From Pocillopora verrucosa (taxonomy: Eukaryota > Cnidaria > Anthozoa > Scleractinia > Pocilloporidae), in NCBI RefSeq assembly GCF_036669915.1, contig NC_089314.1, forward strand, positions 6,567,778-6,631,777: 64,000 bases of DNA, read 5' to 3'. The notes under the pieces are model-generated. The model did not search any database, was not told where the DNA came from, and was given only the letters and a program-made list of their open reading frames with translations. The position numbers and the translations under genes were made by a program. Of this stretch, positions 39,301 through 50,600 are shown in pieces; the first letter of the stretch is position 1; each line of letters starts with the position of its first letter.

Positions 39301-40195
39301 CAAAACCAACTCCAACATCAACTGCCTATGCGTGCTGTGGAACTGTCCCATATGATCGCAGACAGATGGTAGGAATAACAAAACAAATAGAAAAACAGAA
39401 AAAAAAAATTAAACACGACTCCTAATATTGTTAACGTCACTTACATTCTCAAATTAAGGTTTTTTGTGAGAAGTAAAATTTCGTTGAGGTTCCTTACCTT
39501 TTTTACGCTGTCCGTATCAAAGTGATAGAGACTTCTCTTTTTCTTTGACATAGGTATGCTGTGGCTCAGTTCTTTATTCCAAGCCATGTTCGAATGTGGC
39601 AATGAGCTGTTGTGGTCTAACTCCATATTACCCATCAAATCAGTTGTGCTGTGCTCGACAGATCACCTACAGACCACCAGACATCAGATCCCCGCGCTGC
39701 TGTGGCCAGATGTCATATGACCCATCTAAACAGGTAACTACGGTAATACTAACTACTTTGTCAGGACATGGTGAACATATGGGTTCGGGGATGAAATCGT
39801 GTCGTCAATACACGCAAATCTGGGGATTACGTGGACCTTTTTGACAAGGAAGGATGGAGTACTCATCAAAGATTTGATAAATTTCAGAACATCTCATTCA
39901 TATGAATCTTCCCCCCCCCCCTCACCCCACCTTCCGTTTATTTCCTTTGAAATTGAGTACAAAACTTTGAAAAACGTGTCAAGCTGAGAAATCTGTTAAA
40001 ACAGTCGTTTTCAGCTCAACATCTCCTCTCTTTATCTTTTAGGGTTGCTGTGGTTTCTCTCGTGTTTTTACTTTCGCAACACACCAATGCTGTCCTGACC
40101 GCACAGTGCAACCCAAGGGATGCTGTTACAATCGCAACGTGCAGGGTGCCAGGCCCCCTCCGGGCTGCCGGCTTGTGGTTCAACCACCTGCATAA
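36387..40195 (+). CDS. Galaxin-like secreted protein with collagen-like stretch (galaxin gene 3), five coding exons, 515 aa
   Basis: Exons are 36387-36429, 38008-39046, 39236-39368, 39554-39733 and 40043-40195, all GT-AG and in phase, totalling 1548 nt with a TAA stop. The signal peptide starts MSRWIEIVAFFLLSA, and its exon ends in phase 1 as in the other two genes. After it come four Gly-x-y triplets (GPTGPIGPPGPP), then about 31 Cys-Cys pairs in CCG-x-x-Y-[DN]-x-x-x-x-x-CC units. Unlike the minus-strand genes, most repeats sit in one exon of 1039 nt. Within it a 126-nt unit is doubled (38601-38852). The exon 2 acceptor is one of two alternatives 6 nt apart (38002 or 38008) that keep the frame; the TAG site was preferred because it gives the same AI start as gene 2. 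The gene is longer than the roughly 320-340 aa of the first described galaxins. Matrix function is inferred from the family. Confidence 0.88.
37147..37306 (+). repeat. Two poly-G tracts in the first coding intron of galaxin gene 3
   Basis: G runs of more than 10 bases occur near 37152-37165 and 37282-37296, the second extended by AAGGGGGGG. They are non-coding. Length may be unreliable because such runs are prone to sequencing error. Confidence 0.7.
38601..38852 (+). repeat. 126-bp in-frame tandem duplication in galaxin gene 3
   Basis: TGCTGCTTCGGCGAGCCATA starts at 38601 and again at 38727. The two 42-codon copies differ at only two bases seen by eye (AAAGTA against CAAGTA; CGAAAACAA against CGCAAACAA). 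The duplication is recent or kept similar by gene conversion. Confidence 0.9.
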
Positions 40196-41696
40196 CTGTT
40201 GTGATTAATGAGAAGTGTTCACACCGACACTTTTATCAAAAGTTTTATAGAGTAAAGTGTGATTTTTTTTTGTTTGGTCTAAAAGTGAGTTGCTGTGACG
40301 GCATTTGATAGAAAATCCTTAACCAAAGAAAAGTATCTAATCAGTTATATCAGGTGCGATGATACTTGCGGAGTAATTGTGCGTCGGCAAGATGCTGCTG
40401 CCCATAAAAAAGTTTAAGGACCTATTTTTCGTTCAAAATGTAGATCCTTTTAGAGTAATAGAGCAATAGATAATTTTCGAGGAAAATCCAATTAAAGGTC
40501 CCAAATAAAAGACATGCATGTTAAATTCGAGTTGTTGGAATGGATCAGCCTATTACCGTTCGGATTGTTGCGTCAGCAAATGACATCGCCAACTTAATTA
40601 TCACCGGACACTGAGTGCTCCAAACAGTGTGCGTGGCGTTCATTTGCAAAGCTATTAAAACTTAGCCACAGGAAAAGGTTCGTTTCTTGCATAATAATCT
40701 AGGATAAATAGAGTTCAAATGACACAATGCTTTTAGTAGTTCATTAATTATCTTGCCGGAGGGAATACTTAAATAAAAAGGAATTTCAGATTCTAGAAAG
40801 CACAGGAAATGAATTCTGATCACCTCAGATCAGTTTCGGTTAAAGTGGTTAAATTGACATCGTCGGTAACATCAATTGGCAAAAATCATGATGTGCATTA
40901 GAAAAAACCGTTCTAATGATTAAACTTAAAAAACGCTATGATCGAAGTGACTCTGCATAAATTTTTTTAAATCTCTTTCTCGTTTTTTTTTCAAACTTAC
41001 TCTCTTTTCAAGAATTGGAAGTGTATACAAATGAAGACCACGATACACTTCGTTCATGTGGATGTTCAAAAAAGCTATGGTTTTGATCGCGCATTCAACT
41101 GAGCAAGCATGAAAAAGATTTCAAAATTCATTTTTGAAAAAAAGATAAAAATCCGGTATACAAGACGAGGAATACAGACGCATAATAATGACGCATTTGG
41201 AAACAGTGGAAAAATAAATTGGAATCCCACTTGAAGCGAGTCAATAAACCAGTTTGGTCATCATAAATATGGTTGGTCCAAAACAAATGACACTTGACAA
41301 TGTGACAATACTATTGGAGTTTCTGATAATAATTTATTTCCTATTTTGTTACTGAATTATTTATTAAGAATCGCTATGACATAAAATTCATACAAACTTA
41401 ATTGCTCTAAACGCCTCCCAAACGAGCTAAAATCTTTCGTGACTTATCCAGTATTAGCCCGATAAATTTCGAATCGAAATTTTTCAGTTAAAAAATAAAA
41501 TTCATCTCGTTTACTTCCTTTTAATGTTTCTCTAAAAAGGCCGTTCTCCAGGTGAATTTGTTTACACAGGCCCCTTTAAAAAAAAGCAACAACTGCTCCC
41601 TAAAAGCCTGAATAATTTCTGCTTCTGTCATATTTCACTTTCATTTTTATTAATTTTTTTTCACAATATGACGAAAAAATTTCATTTCTGCTCAAC
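40196..41696. other. Intergenic region between galaxin gene 3 and the GPCR
   Basis: The genes converge here, so this holds both 3' ends. No gene, RNA or clear repeat was recognised. The sequence is AT-rich. Confidence 0.4.
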
Positions 41697-42674
41697 TCAC
41701 CCTTTTACTTCAACAGAAGATTTACTATCTCGCCTTGAATGATTTATCGACCTTTTTAAGGCTTTACGATAAGAAGGCAATCGCCACGCGTATATGAAGG
41801 CATCAAGCGCCACTTTGAGAAAGAGCAACAAATCTCGAACCCGTAAAGCCATGAAGGTGTAATATGATCCTTCCTCAGATAGAGCTACGTACAGCCAGAC
41901 AAATTGAATAGCGATATGAGGTAAAGCTGAAATCAAAAGAATTGCTGCCAAATAAAACGTGACTATTACAAACTGCCGTTGAAGATTTTCCGATTTGCCC
42001 CTGACAGTTCCTTTCTGACTATCTGACTTTCTGTATGATCGCCTCCGCTGAACTTCCTGCGAGAAAACTCTGTATAATAAAATTAACGTTGTGAATAAAA
42101 TGGTGGAAATCAATACAGGATGCAAGGCCAGATCTACCTTCAGGAACAATTGGTGATCAATGTTTGGTGTGAAAGACGGGACTAGCGTGAAACAAATGAA
42201 GTACAACCAACTTAATAGAACACTTACGATGACGCGATTTCGCGTGATTAAAACTTTGTACTTGTGTGGCCACTTAATGGCAATGTATTGCGATATCGAC
42301 AGACCCAGGATTATTAAATACGAGGAGCTTATAGTTACAGTTGATATTGACTGTCCTATGTTGTAGAGTTTAGCAACCACTCTGGGAATAGGCTTGCCTC
42401 CACTCTGGAAATTCATGATGTGATAAACGGCGAAAAATGGTTCGGTCGACATGCCAGTTAAGAGGTCTGCAATAGCAAGACCTATCAAGAAGTAAGTTGT
42501 TGGTGATCTAAAGTTTTTCCCCGGGTCTTTCCATATCGCTATCAAGAGTAAAATGTTGGTGGAAACCGTTAAAACAGACAGAACTGGAAGGCAAATTCCC
42601 TCTGCGAGCTCAAACTTCATGTACAAATCCCTCAGATTGTTAAAGTTCACCGATAGACTTTCATTTGCGGCCAT
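41697..42674 (-). CDS. Class A (rhodopsin-like) GPCR, 325 aa, single exon
   Basis: A seven-helix receptor of the plasma membrane. It has a short N-terminus with an NES glycosylation site, TM1 with the conserved Asn (VSTNILLLIAIW), TM2 with LAIADLL, and TM3 ending SISQYIAIKWPHKYK. A Ser/Lys/Arg-rich third loop follows (about 225-245), then TM6 with SALPHIAIQFVWLY and TM7 ending DAFIYAWRLPSYR. Three hallmarks differ from the norm: DRY is SQY, NPxxY is DAFIY, and the usual TM3-loop 2 disulphide cysteines are absent. DxxIY and the missing disulphide recall the melanocortin/EDG/cannabinoid/adenosine branch, and intronless receptors like this are expanded in cnidarians. The ligand cannot be told. 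The start Met is the first in frame and is well placed before TM1. Confidence 0.88.
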   Translation of the reverse strand: MAANESLSVNFNNLRDLYMKFELAEGICLPVLSVLTVSTNILLLIAIWKDPGKNFRSPTTYFLIGLAIADLLTGMSTEPFFAVYHIMNFQSGGKPIPRVVAKLYNIGQSISTVTISSSYLIILGLSISQYIAIKWPHKYKVLITRNRVIVSVLLSWLYFICFTLVPSFTPNIDHQLFLKVDLALHPVLISTILFTTLILLYRVFSQEVQRRRSYRKSDSQKGTVRGKSENLQRQFVIVTFYLAAILLISALPHIAIQFVWLYVALSEEGSYYTFMALRVRDLLLFLKVALDAFIYAWRLPSYRKALKRSINHSRRDSKSSVEVKG

Positions 42675-44181
42675 TCAAATGTTCTGTTCTTCGCTGCTTG
42701 CGAATAAGTCGTGTTGCCTGATTTCTTCGTTTTTTTTTTATTTGTTTGTTTGTTTTTCAATAGAGCTCGAATCTGAGCTTGATTTTTTATTCCACCGTAG
42801 ATTTTTTTTGGCTGACAGAGCTGACCACAGTTCGAAGATGTTGGAGATTCAGTTGAATAATTACGTGTTCCAACACGGAACTTTTTCAAACGTTTCCTCC
42901 AGTCCGTCACGTTGTGTTCCTTGGTCTATACGCCCTGACCAAATACCTTTGAACGATCGCCAAGGCGAAATGAAACTATCACTGAAAACCTCTTTCTCTT
43001 TAGTTGATTGATTAGATGAGCAGCTTTCTGACAAATGCTTTGGAAACAGTGTGTTCATTCATTCGTTTGCTTTATCTGTTCTCTCCTGTTTACAAAACGA
43101 AGGAGTACGTCACGTTCGCGGACCAAATTGTGTCACTCCTCAAGGACAGCTCGACAGATTGTCTGTTTATATACACACTTCCCACTGGTGTTCGTAAATT
43201 GAATTTCCTGACGGGGAGCCAGTTATTACATTCGTCTCATTTGAAAGACAAAGACATAATTATTCGGCGTGTTCTTCACACTCCCAGGAATCGTGTGGTT
43301 TACCAAGATGTTCCTTCAATTTCTTCTTATATGCCTGTCTGTTTTATCTAATACATTAATCTTTCAACCAGCTTTTTTTTGTCATTGAAATCAAGGTACT
43401 TGTGAGGATTTTAGCGGCAAACTTGACGAATAGATGCTTAGCGATTAGCAATGTAAGGATTTACCTATCAGTCTGGGTTGGTAGTAGGGCGAAATATTCC
43501 TCCCTACTCCAACTTGTTAAATATTCGAAAGCGTCTGTTCAAAGTAACACCTTTTCAGTTATTACTGCGAACAAATTAAAATGTATGAGGCGGTCCTGAA
43601 AAAAGCATTTAGAAACGCGCCTCCTAATTTTCAAACATTCACGGTTAGAACCCACAGAAAGCATCAAAATTACGTGGTTGAAGACAAAAACATGTGACTC
43701 CAAAACTTTGCCTTCCAGCAGTTCTAAGAAGAGTTTTAAACGACCTTTTAGTACAGTAAGAGGCATCTGTCAAAACTTACATTATTATGTTTTGAAAACA
43801 ATGTCAGATATTCGCAGCAAGGAGGAACAATAATGTTTTTAAAACTGCGACCTGACTTTGCTAAGAATGACGCCTTAAACGTAGTATTAATAGCCGACAT
43901 ATTAAAATTTTTAATTTTGAAGAAAAGTTTATTTGCGTCGGTCGATCAATAGTCACGAGCTTAGCGCGGCAAGAAATTGTAAACTTTCATTACAATTTTT
44001 AAAAAGTTTATCCACACCAGCTGCCTGCTGTTTTTTTTTGTTTATCTTTCAGTGGCCACTCGGTACCTTGCTGTTTAAGTCAACCAAAGTTTTTTTTGAT
44101 CCTATAATTAAATCTGCCTCAGGGGAAAAAGCAGGATTAGTGTTACGATTCTCTAATTTGAGAATAACAAATGTGCTTTAA

Positions 44182-44224
<43 letters not shown>

Positions 44225-46411
44225 AATGAGAGGTGAACTGGAATTTTAAACCTATACGGACTGTTAGTACTGTTACATGACTGTTCTAAAAGTAATTATT
44301 ATTCTCGTGTTTTATTGTCATTCTTAATTTCGCCCATTTGCGTGGGTTCTTTCTGATGCTGAAACGCTAAGCGGCTGGATACACGAAAAAACGAAGTTTC
44401 ATACCGTTCCTAACCCGGAACATGATCCATGGCCTTAACAGGGAGACGGGAAACATTACATATATTTCAAAAATTTACTCGTTAACGTTTTTTTTTTCTC
44501 TTTTTTGTAAGTTTATAGTGCGGATTTCTGCCGATTTGATTGGAACCGTTAAAATTTTACTGAGGAAACATTGTGTCAGAAAATAATAAAAATATTTTAT
44601 GTCCGTTAGCGTTACTTGGAAACTTAGCACCAACATTACAAATTTGATACATAAACTCAAGGGGTACTAACTATCGGGTAAAAACATATCAAGATATTCA
44701 GCACTGCCCAATGACACTTGTATCTTTTTTTTTAATATTTGGTTGCTGAGAGAACGTGGGCTTCTGATGTGATTTGTCTTTATTTAGCTTTTGCAAACAA
44801 TATGCCGATCACGGATGAGCGGAAACATCATTTTCAAGCTGTGGAAGGAAGTCATTTTTTTGAAGAATGTAAACATATATCCAAATCAACTGTATATTAA
44901 TAAACGTAGATCGAAAAGATGGAAGATTGTGGTCTAAATCTTGTAGTAAGAATAAAACTATTAAGGAGATCAACTAGATAAAACGACCAAAGCTTAAATC
45001 GAACAGAAGTAAAGAACCTAAGTTACGAAACAGAAGAGAAAAAAAGTAGCCACGCAAGCACATATTAACGCAATGCACAGATTTGCTATTGTTTGACAGA
45101 TCATCACAGCCTGCTTTTTTCTGGAGACCGGATACTGCATGATCACGTATACAGAATATCCTCTTTTCGGCTCTTCATCCCATTTTCGATAGATTCAATC
45201 CAGCGAAAAGCGGATATAAATTATTTCTGATAAGTCCAACTGATATCCCTGACGATGAGTTTTTCGTTGAATTGATCAGTTGTTCATCGGCCGGCTTGTG
45301 TTCGATGTGGAGGCGCGGTTGCTTAGCGCGCTGAACCCCGGGTAGGGGGGCACAAGAAATGGCCAGATCAATGTGTTGGGTTTTTGGGTAAAACAATTCA
45401 CTCTTGCGGTGCGTCCCTTCACCCAGGAGTATGAATGGATACGGCTAACCGTCAAGGAAAGCTAATGAAATACCTAGGGGTAAGCTGAATGGACTAACAT
45501 CCCATCCAGGGAGGAGTAGTATTACTCCTAGTTGCTTCTTGTTAATCAAACCAGGAAAAGATTCGGCTAGATGGGTCAGTTGGCTCGAGCGCAGACTTAT
45601 CCCACCTACCTTGGTATCGGATCAGTCGACGTCAGTGATGGGCTTTCCACGAACTTGAAATGAGATTGTTTTTTCCTCTTATCAAATTCCTATCACCAAA
45701 AATTATTTGCATTTTCAGTATATCTTTTGTACCTCTTTCACTGTGTATGTGACCGTGACGACCGAGCCTGAACCAAGTCATCTTTTGTCGCAATTGAAGA
45801 AAAAGACCTTCATGGCCTACAGTGACAAAAGTAGTTGACACACCTTCCCCTCACTGGGCGGTCGACAACCCTTCACTCGACATACTTGACAGAAATCTTG
45901 TAATTAATCCCTAATAATCCCCCCCTCCCCCCAAACAATGTTGCTTGAAATATCTGACCATTTCGTAACACCCGGCAACGTTGATACGGGGGAGATACTT
46001 TAAACTTAAAAAACTTTAAAATTCATGAAGTTCATCTATTTGAGCTGAGCGTACCAAGACTTTTGCTACTCATTATGGCTCATCAACTATTTCTCCACAT
46101 CTCATATAAAGTCAAATTGTAAAGCATTTGACTGTGCGAGGGGAACCTTGAATATGAACTAAACAAAAATGCGTGGACTGGCACTTTAATAATCATCTTC
46201 CACAAGAACTGCAAAATGCATAATTAATTAATTGTAGCAATGTTACGAAAAAGATTGCGAGATTTAAGCTTTGATTTCGTACTCTTCGATGAAAGTTTAG
46301 CCCAAGGTGTTAAGTACACACATCTTGTGATTAACAGCTCAGATATTTTCATTTCTCATGTAAAAAATACTACTAATCGAATACACATTATACCTTAATC
46401 AATTACCTGTG

Positions 46412-46567
46412 AATAATCTGGATCAATGTCAATATCTGAGCAACTGCGTACTTACCCCTCCCTACACCCAACAACAGTCAACTGCAGCTGACATCAAGTT
46501 GGAGTTAACGTTTCGTTAGGGGAGGGTAGGTGTGCAGTTGTTCAGACACCGATATCGATCCAATAAT
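46412..46567. mobile_element. MITE-like element with ~50-bp inverted ends
   Basis: Left end AATAATCTGGATCAATGTCA, then CTGAGCAACTGCGTACTTAC and CCCTCCC. The right end is the inverse: GGGAGGGTAGGTGTGCAGTT, then CCGATATCGATCCAATAATC. The arms pair imperfectly over about 50 bp around a 50-bp core. There is no coding capacity. Confidence 0.65.
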
Positions 46568-46676
46568 CTTAATGACAATTATTCTCTACCAATGTAAGAT
46601 TCCACAACACTCTTATTTACCACAACATGATAAACTAGGCGACTTTAAATAACTACAGCTGCTCGTAACCCTTTAC

Positions 46677-46861
46677 ACCCTAACATCAGTATGCATATTC
46701 TCCATACTGTTCTCTATACATTTCCTAAGGTGCTGACGAGGAGAATTAGCTTAACGATTCAGAACTTCTGCTGTTGTTGATCATTTCCATTATTCTCATG
46801 ACCTTAGTGTGTGATTGAGAGGTGATTCTGTAAGGAGAATTTAGATACTTGTCACTAATCT
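46677..46861. mobile_element. Second copy of the AACCCTTTACACCC MITE
   Basis: It is collinear with 1628-1841 (CCTAACATCAGTATGCAT, TTTCCTAAGGTGCTGACGAG, TATTCTCATGACCTTAGTGT). The right terminal repeat is worn away after CTTGTCACT. The two copies show that the family is dispersed across this window. Confidence 0.65.
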
Positions 46862-47605
46862 AAGATACAAATATGATGCGAGGTGCAGGTGTTAATTTAT
46901 GTAACGTATTTCTGGTGTCCTATGAAGAGCCACAGCGTCAGAAAGGATTCAAGTTATCAAAGCCAAGAGCTAATCTGATGTGTGCAAAAGTTACATTTTG
47001 ATACTAAGGCTGAGTTTGTGACAGTTGAAGTAGATCCTTAGAGATTCATTCAGATTGTAATAACCTTTTAAAATACTATCTTTTCTTTTTTCCTTTATCA
47101 GCCAAGCTAACCTTTTTTAATTCACTCGTTTTAAAATTGGCATCTCTGCTATTCGCATTTAGTGTGTTCCAAAACTGAAAGGGACGGAAGCTTGGGGTCG
47201 TGGAACGCACGTGATCATTCCTTAATACGTAATTGAACCTTGCGTAAGTACACCTAATTTGACCTTACCGCTGACCGCTGCTTATAGTACTATCACTTCT
47301 GTCAATTTTTAGAGAAAATTTCAGAAAAAAAACAATAAGAAAAGACAATGATTTCTATTACAATAGATATGGAAATGTTTAAAAACTACCTCTATAACAA
47401 TGCGGTTTTGATTACACACGAGTTTTCAACTGCTGCGAGCCAAGACTGTTTTTTTTTTTTTTTTTTTAATTTTGCCAAGCATTACCTTAAAATTGTAAAA
47501 AATAAACAGCTAGATTACAATGTTCTAAAAAATTTCCTCTTAATAAGTAATTGATAGAGAATATCATTAAAGGAGCAAGATTTTAAGAAACTTCCCCAAT
47601 ACTCG

Positions 47606-50600
47606 TTAATCCTGTTTTTCCGACCTGGATGAAACAGAAGAGGCTTCGTCTTTGTTGGAATCATCTTCGTTCTCTTTCTCCACGATGTCCTTAGCTCGTG
47701 TGTCGTGATGTTTTTTGAGCCAAATCAGCCACTTGCTTGGGTTACCCGTCAAGAACGTGCTCTTCAGAGGACTGGGAATAGAGCCTCGTACCTGTGTGAT
47801 TATTGTGATTTTCGAGGATCTGGTAGCATCGTGATAAGGGCGGATAATGGCCCCACAGATACCTGTCTCCAGTCTAAAGAGGGAACACAGTCGAATAGAT
47901 GTGTCAAAAACAGGTGGTTTGGGAACGTAACTTACTAGCCCATACCTAACTATTCTTTGCAATGGAAAACAGAATCTGCAAGTATTATCAATATAAGCTC
48001 CTGTAAATTCAAGGCGGGGAAACTTGTTATTCGCGATGGAAACAAAATGACAAGTGCTTCTTATTAAAAAACTTCAACCAATCAACGAATTATTCATCTT
48101 CTAAATATAAGAACGGAATTCTTGAGCAAATCAACAAATTACCAGTACCATTACCTCATTACATTGAGCTTGTTATCCTCCCCAGGAACACTCGGATGGG
48201 TGCCCCCTTTCCAAGCGCATGCGTGGTACGGTTCTTCATCTTCTCGATCTAAGGTGGCCAACACTACACATCGATGTTTCTTCTTCTGATAGCTATGAAT
48301 AAACAAGTGTGGTGAGAACATAACAAAGTAAAAAAAAAGACATTATCTGAATATTAATACCCCCTTTCCATTTTTTTTTAGTTCAGCAGATTGAATTTAC
48401 CTCCCATTAGGCTCTTAGACTCACCATTTCAAGACCTTAAAGTCCGCCATCTGATCCAGAAATGAGACACCGTCAAATGTTTTGTCCCACTTAGTCCGTT
48501 CATCCCAGTCAGAGACTAAGTCAATAGCTAAAAGGAAATGTTTGAGTAACAGTTAGCAATGGATGCTCAAACTCTAAACTCCAGAAAAAAAATTGATAGT
48601 ATTTTCAACAGGATTGTTCTCGCTAGTATAATCAATAAATGCGTCCAACTTCAGAGGATTCCCAAGTCCTCTGTTCGAGAAAAGTGAACACAAAGCGAAA
48701 ATCACATGGGCGTGCGCAAATATTGAATTTCTCTTCGAGTTGAACACGAGAGGAGAAATTCTATATCTACAAGAAACCACAGGCCCTTACTGACAAGAAA
48801 ACTCGACAAACGACCTTGAATCGAGAATAGTGAAAATTTTTCCATTCATTCATCAACCCGACAGAGTGGGTGAAAGGCGAGTGACGTGTCAGCAGCTGAT
48901 TGGCGATATCAAACACAAAAAATTTAACGTAATTTTTCACGTGTGCAGTTTCGACCTTTCTCAGGACTAGCAATCCTTGTCGAACACAACAACTTATATA
49001 ATAAAAGTGTTTGTAACACGTTACACACCGTCTCTGTACGGAATATCCTTTAAGACCATCACTGCCTGTAAAATTAAAAGAAATAAATCATTATGACGTT
49101 CATTCTCATTAAAAAAAGCTCAAACCTGAATGATTTTTATCAGCCTCTATTTATCCATTAATTACTGTAACAGAACCAAACTCTAAAACTTAGTGAAGTT
49201 TTATGAACCCAGGATTAACATCTAGCGATACTCAAAAAGTTACAATTATGACGGTTACCTTGGTAACAGGCGGACTGCCTCGCTCCAGCCCTTTGCGTGA
49301 ATAGACCTCCAACTCTCCAGATTTTTTCACACGTTTCCAAGATTTCAAGCCCTCGTTCTCTATGCTCAGCAGTCGATCTATGTCAGAGTCTTCGATGGGA
49401 TTTGTGGGTGAATAAAGATGAGGCAAACTTCCCATGTCCAGCCCTCCGTACCAGCTGGGAAATGGTCTCAACGTACCGTCATTTTCTTCATATTTGTCGA
49501 AAAAGCTCATCTCTGAAAGTAATAACACGACATGAGTCAGAATTTTTACATATTTATTTGGTATTCAGACTTCACCAAAGAGACAATGATTCATGCTTAC
49601 CATGGGTGAGTCAGTAAGAAATCTGATGAAATACTTTCTTGAATACTAATATAATACAATAATGGGATGGAACGGCTAAATAAGTGATTTCCAGCTGGCT
49701 ACAAGAATTCTCAAAACGCCCTTAAATGTGGTACAAGATTTCCAAATATCAAAAGTCTTGCAACACTAACCAATAAAATTAGTTGTACAATACCATTACG
49801 ACGAAAGAAGGGTTAGGATTATTGACGCCCCTTGGACGACGATGAAATAAGTTTATAGCGTACCTGCTGCCTCCTGAACGGAAGGATCTGTGGGCAGAAG
49901 GTGATCGCAGTGAGGCTGAGATCTGTATGGCACTACCTCTTCTTTTAAAGACAACTGAGAAACAGTTCTTATATGTCTCTCAGATGCGTACATGTTGCTG
50001 CTGCGGATGATGGGGACTTGTCTTGAATCCTTCAACAAAACAGAATGAAGAACAAATCAGAAACGAGTGTGCTGTTAGAGTGTCCCTTATTCACACCAAC
50101 ATATCACCCACTTTAAGATTCTTAGTTTATGAAAACGTCAAGAAGATAATGAAACGCGCATCCCCACCAACCCTCCCTGCATACTGCTCCCTCTTCCCCT
50201 AAAACACCTCCCGATCAAAACTCATGTAGTTAATAAACTACTGTACTATAATTTCCGTTCCATTCCCACCAAATTGCTTTGCTGGTTCGCTTGTTTCCGT
50301 GAGAGAAATGATCTGACGGCCACGACGAAAGATCGCATGTCTGGGAGGAGTGGGGGGGGGGGGGGGAAGATTTACCATTTACCTTGTAATCAAAACTGCG
50401 GCTCCTCTGTATAGTTTTCGTAGACACGGTGTTGACCGTTACACTGTATCTGCTGCTGGGCGACTCATCTTCGAAAACATCAGGAGGCTCGCTCTGAATT
50501 GGAAGACTTGTTGTCGATACGAATGATTCATTCACTGTTGAAAACAAAGGATTGTTCTGTTATCGTCAACTGGCGCAAGTACGTGAAACTAGATTCCCTA

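Larger units (their letters stand above)
42675..47605. other. Repeat-rich intergenic region upstream of the GPCR
   Basis: No gene is supported. It holds an (AT)n tract at 44185-44220, a possible SINE-like remnant at about 45290-45610 (GCTTAGCGCGCTGAACCCCG, CCATCCAGGGAGGAGTAGTA), an inverted-repeat element at 46412-46567, a MITE at 46677-46861 and a poly-T run near 47450-47467. Open frames such as that at 43016-43351 show no domain. Confidence 0.45.

Noticed and set aside
43016..43351. 111-aa plus-strand frame upstream of the GPCR
   Set aside because: No domain, no signal peptide and no splice partner.
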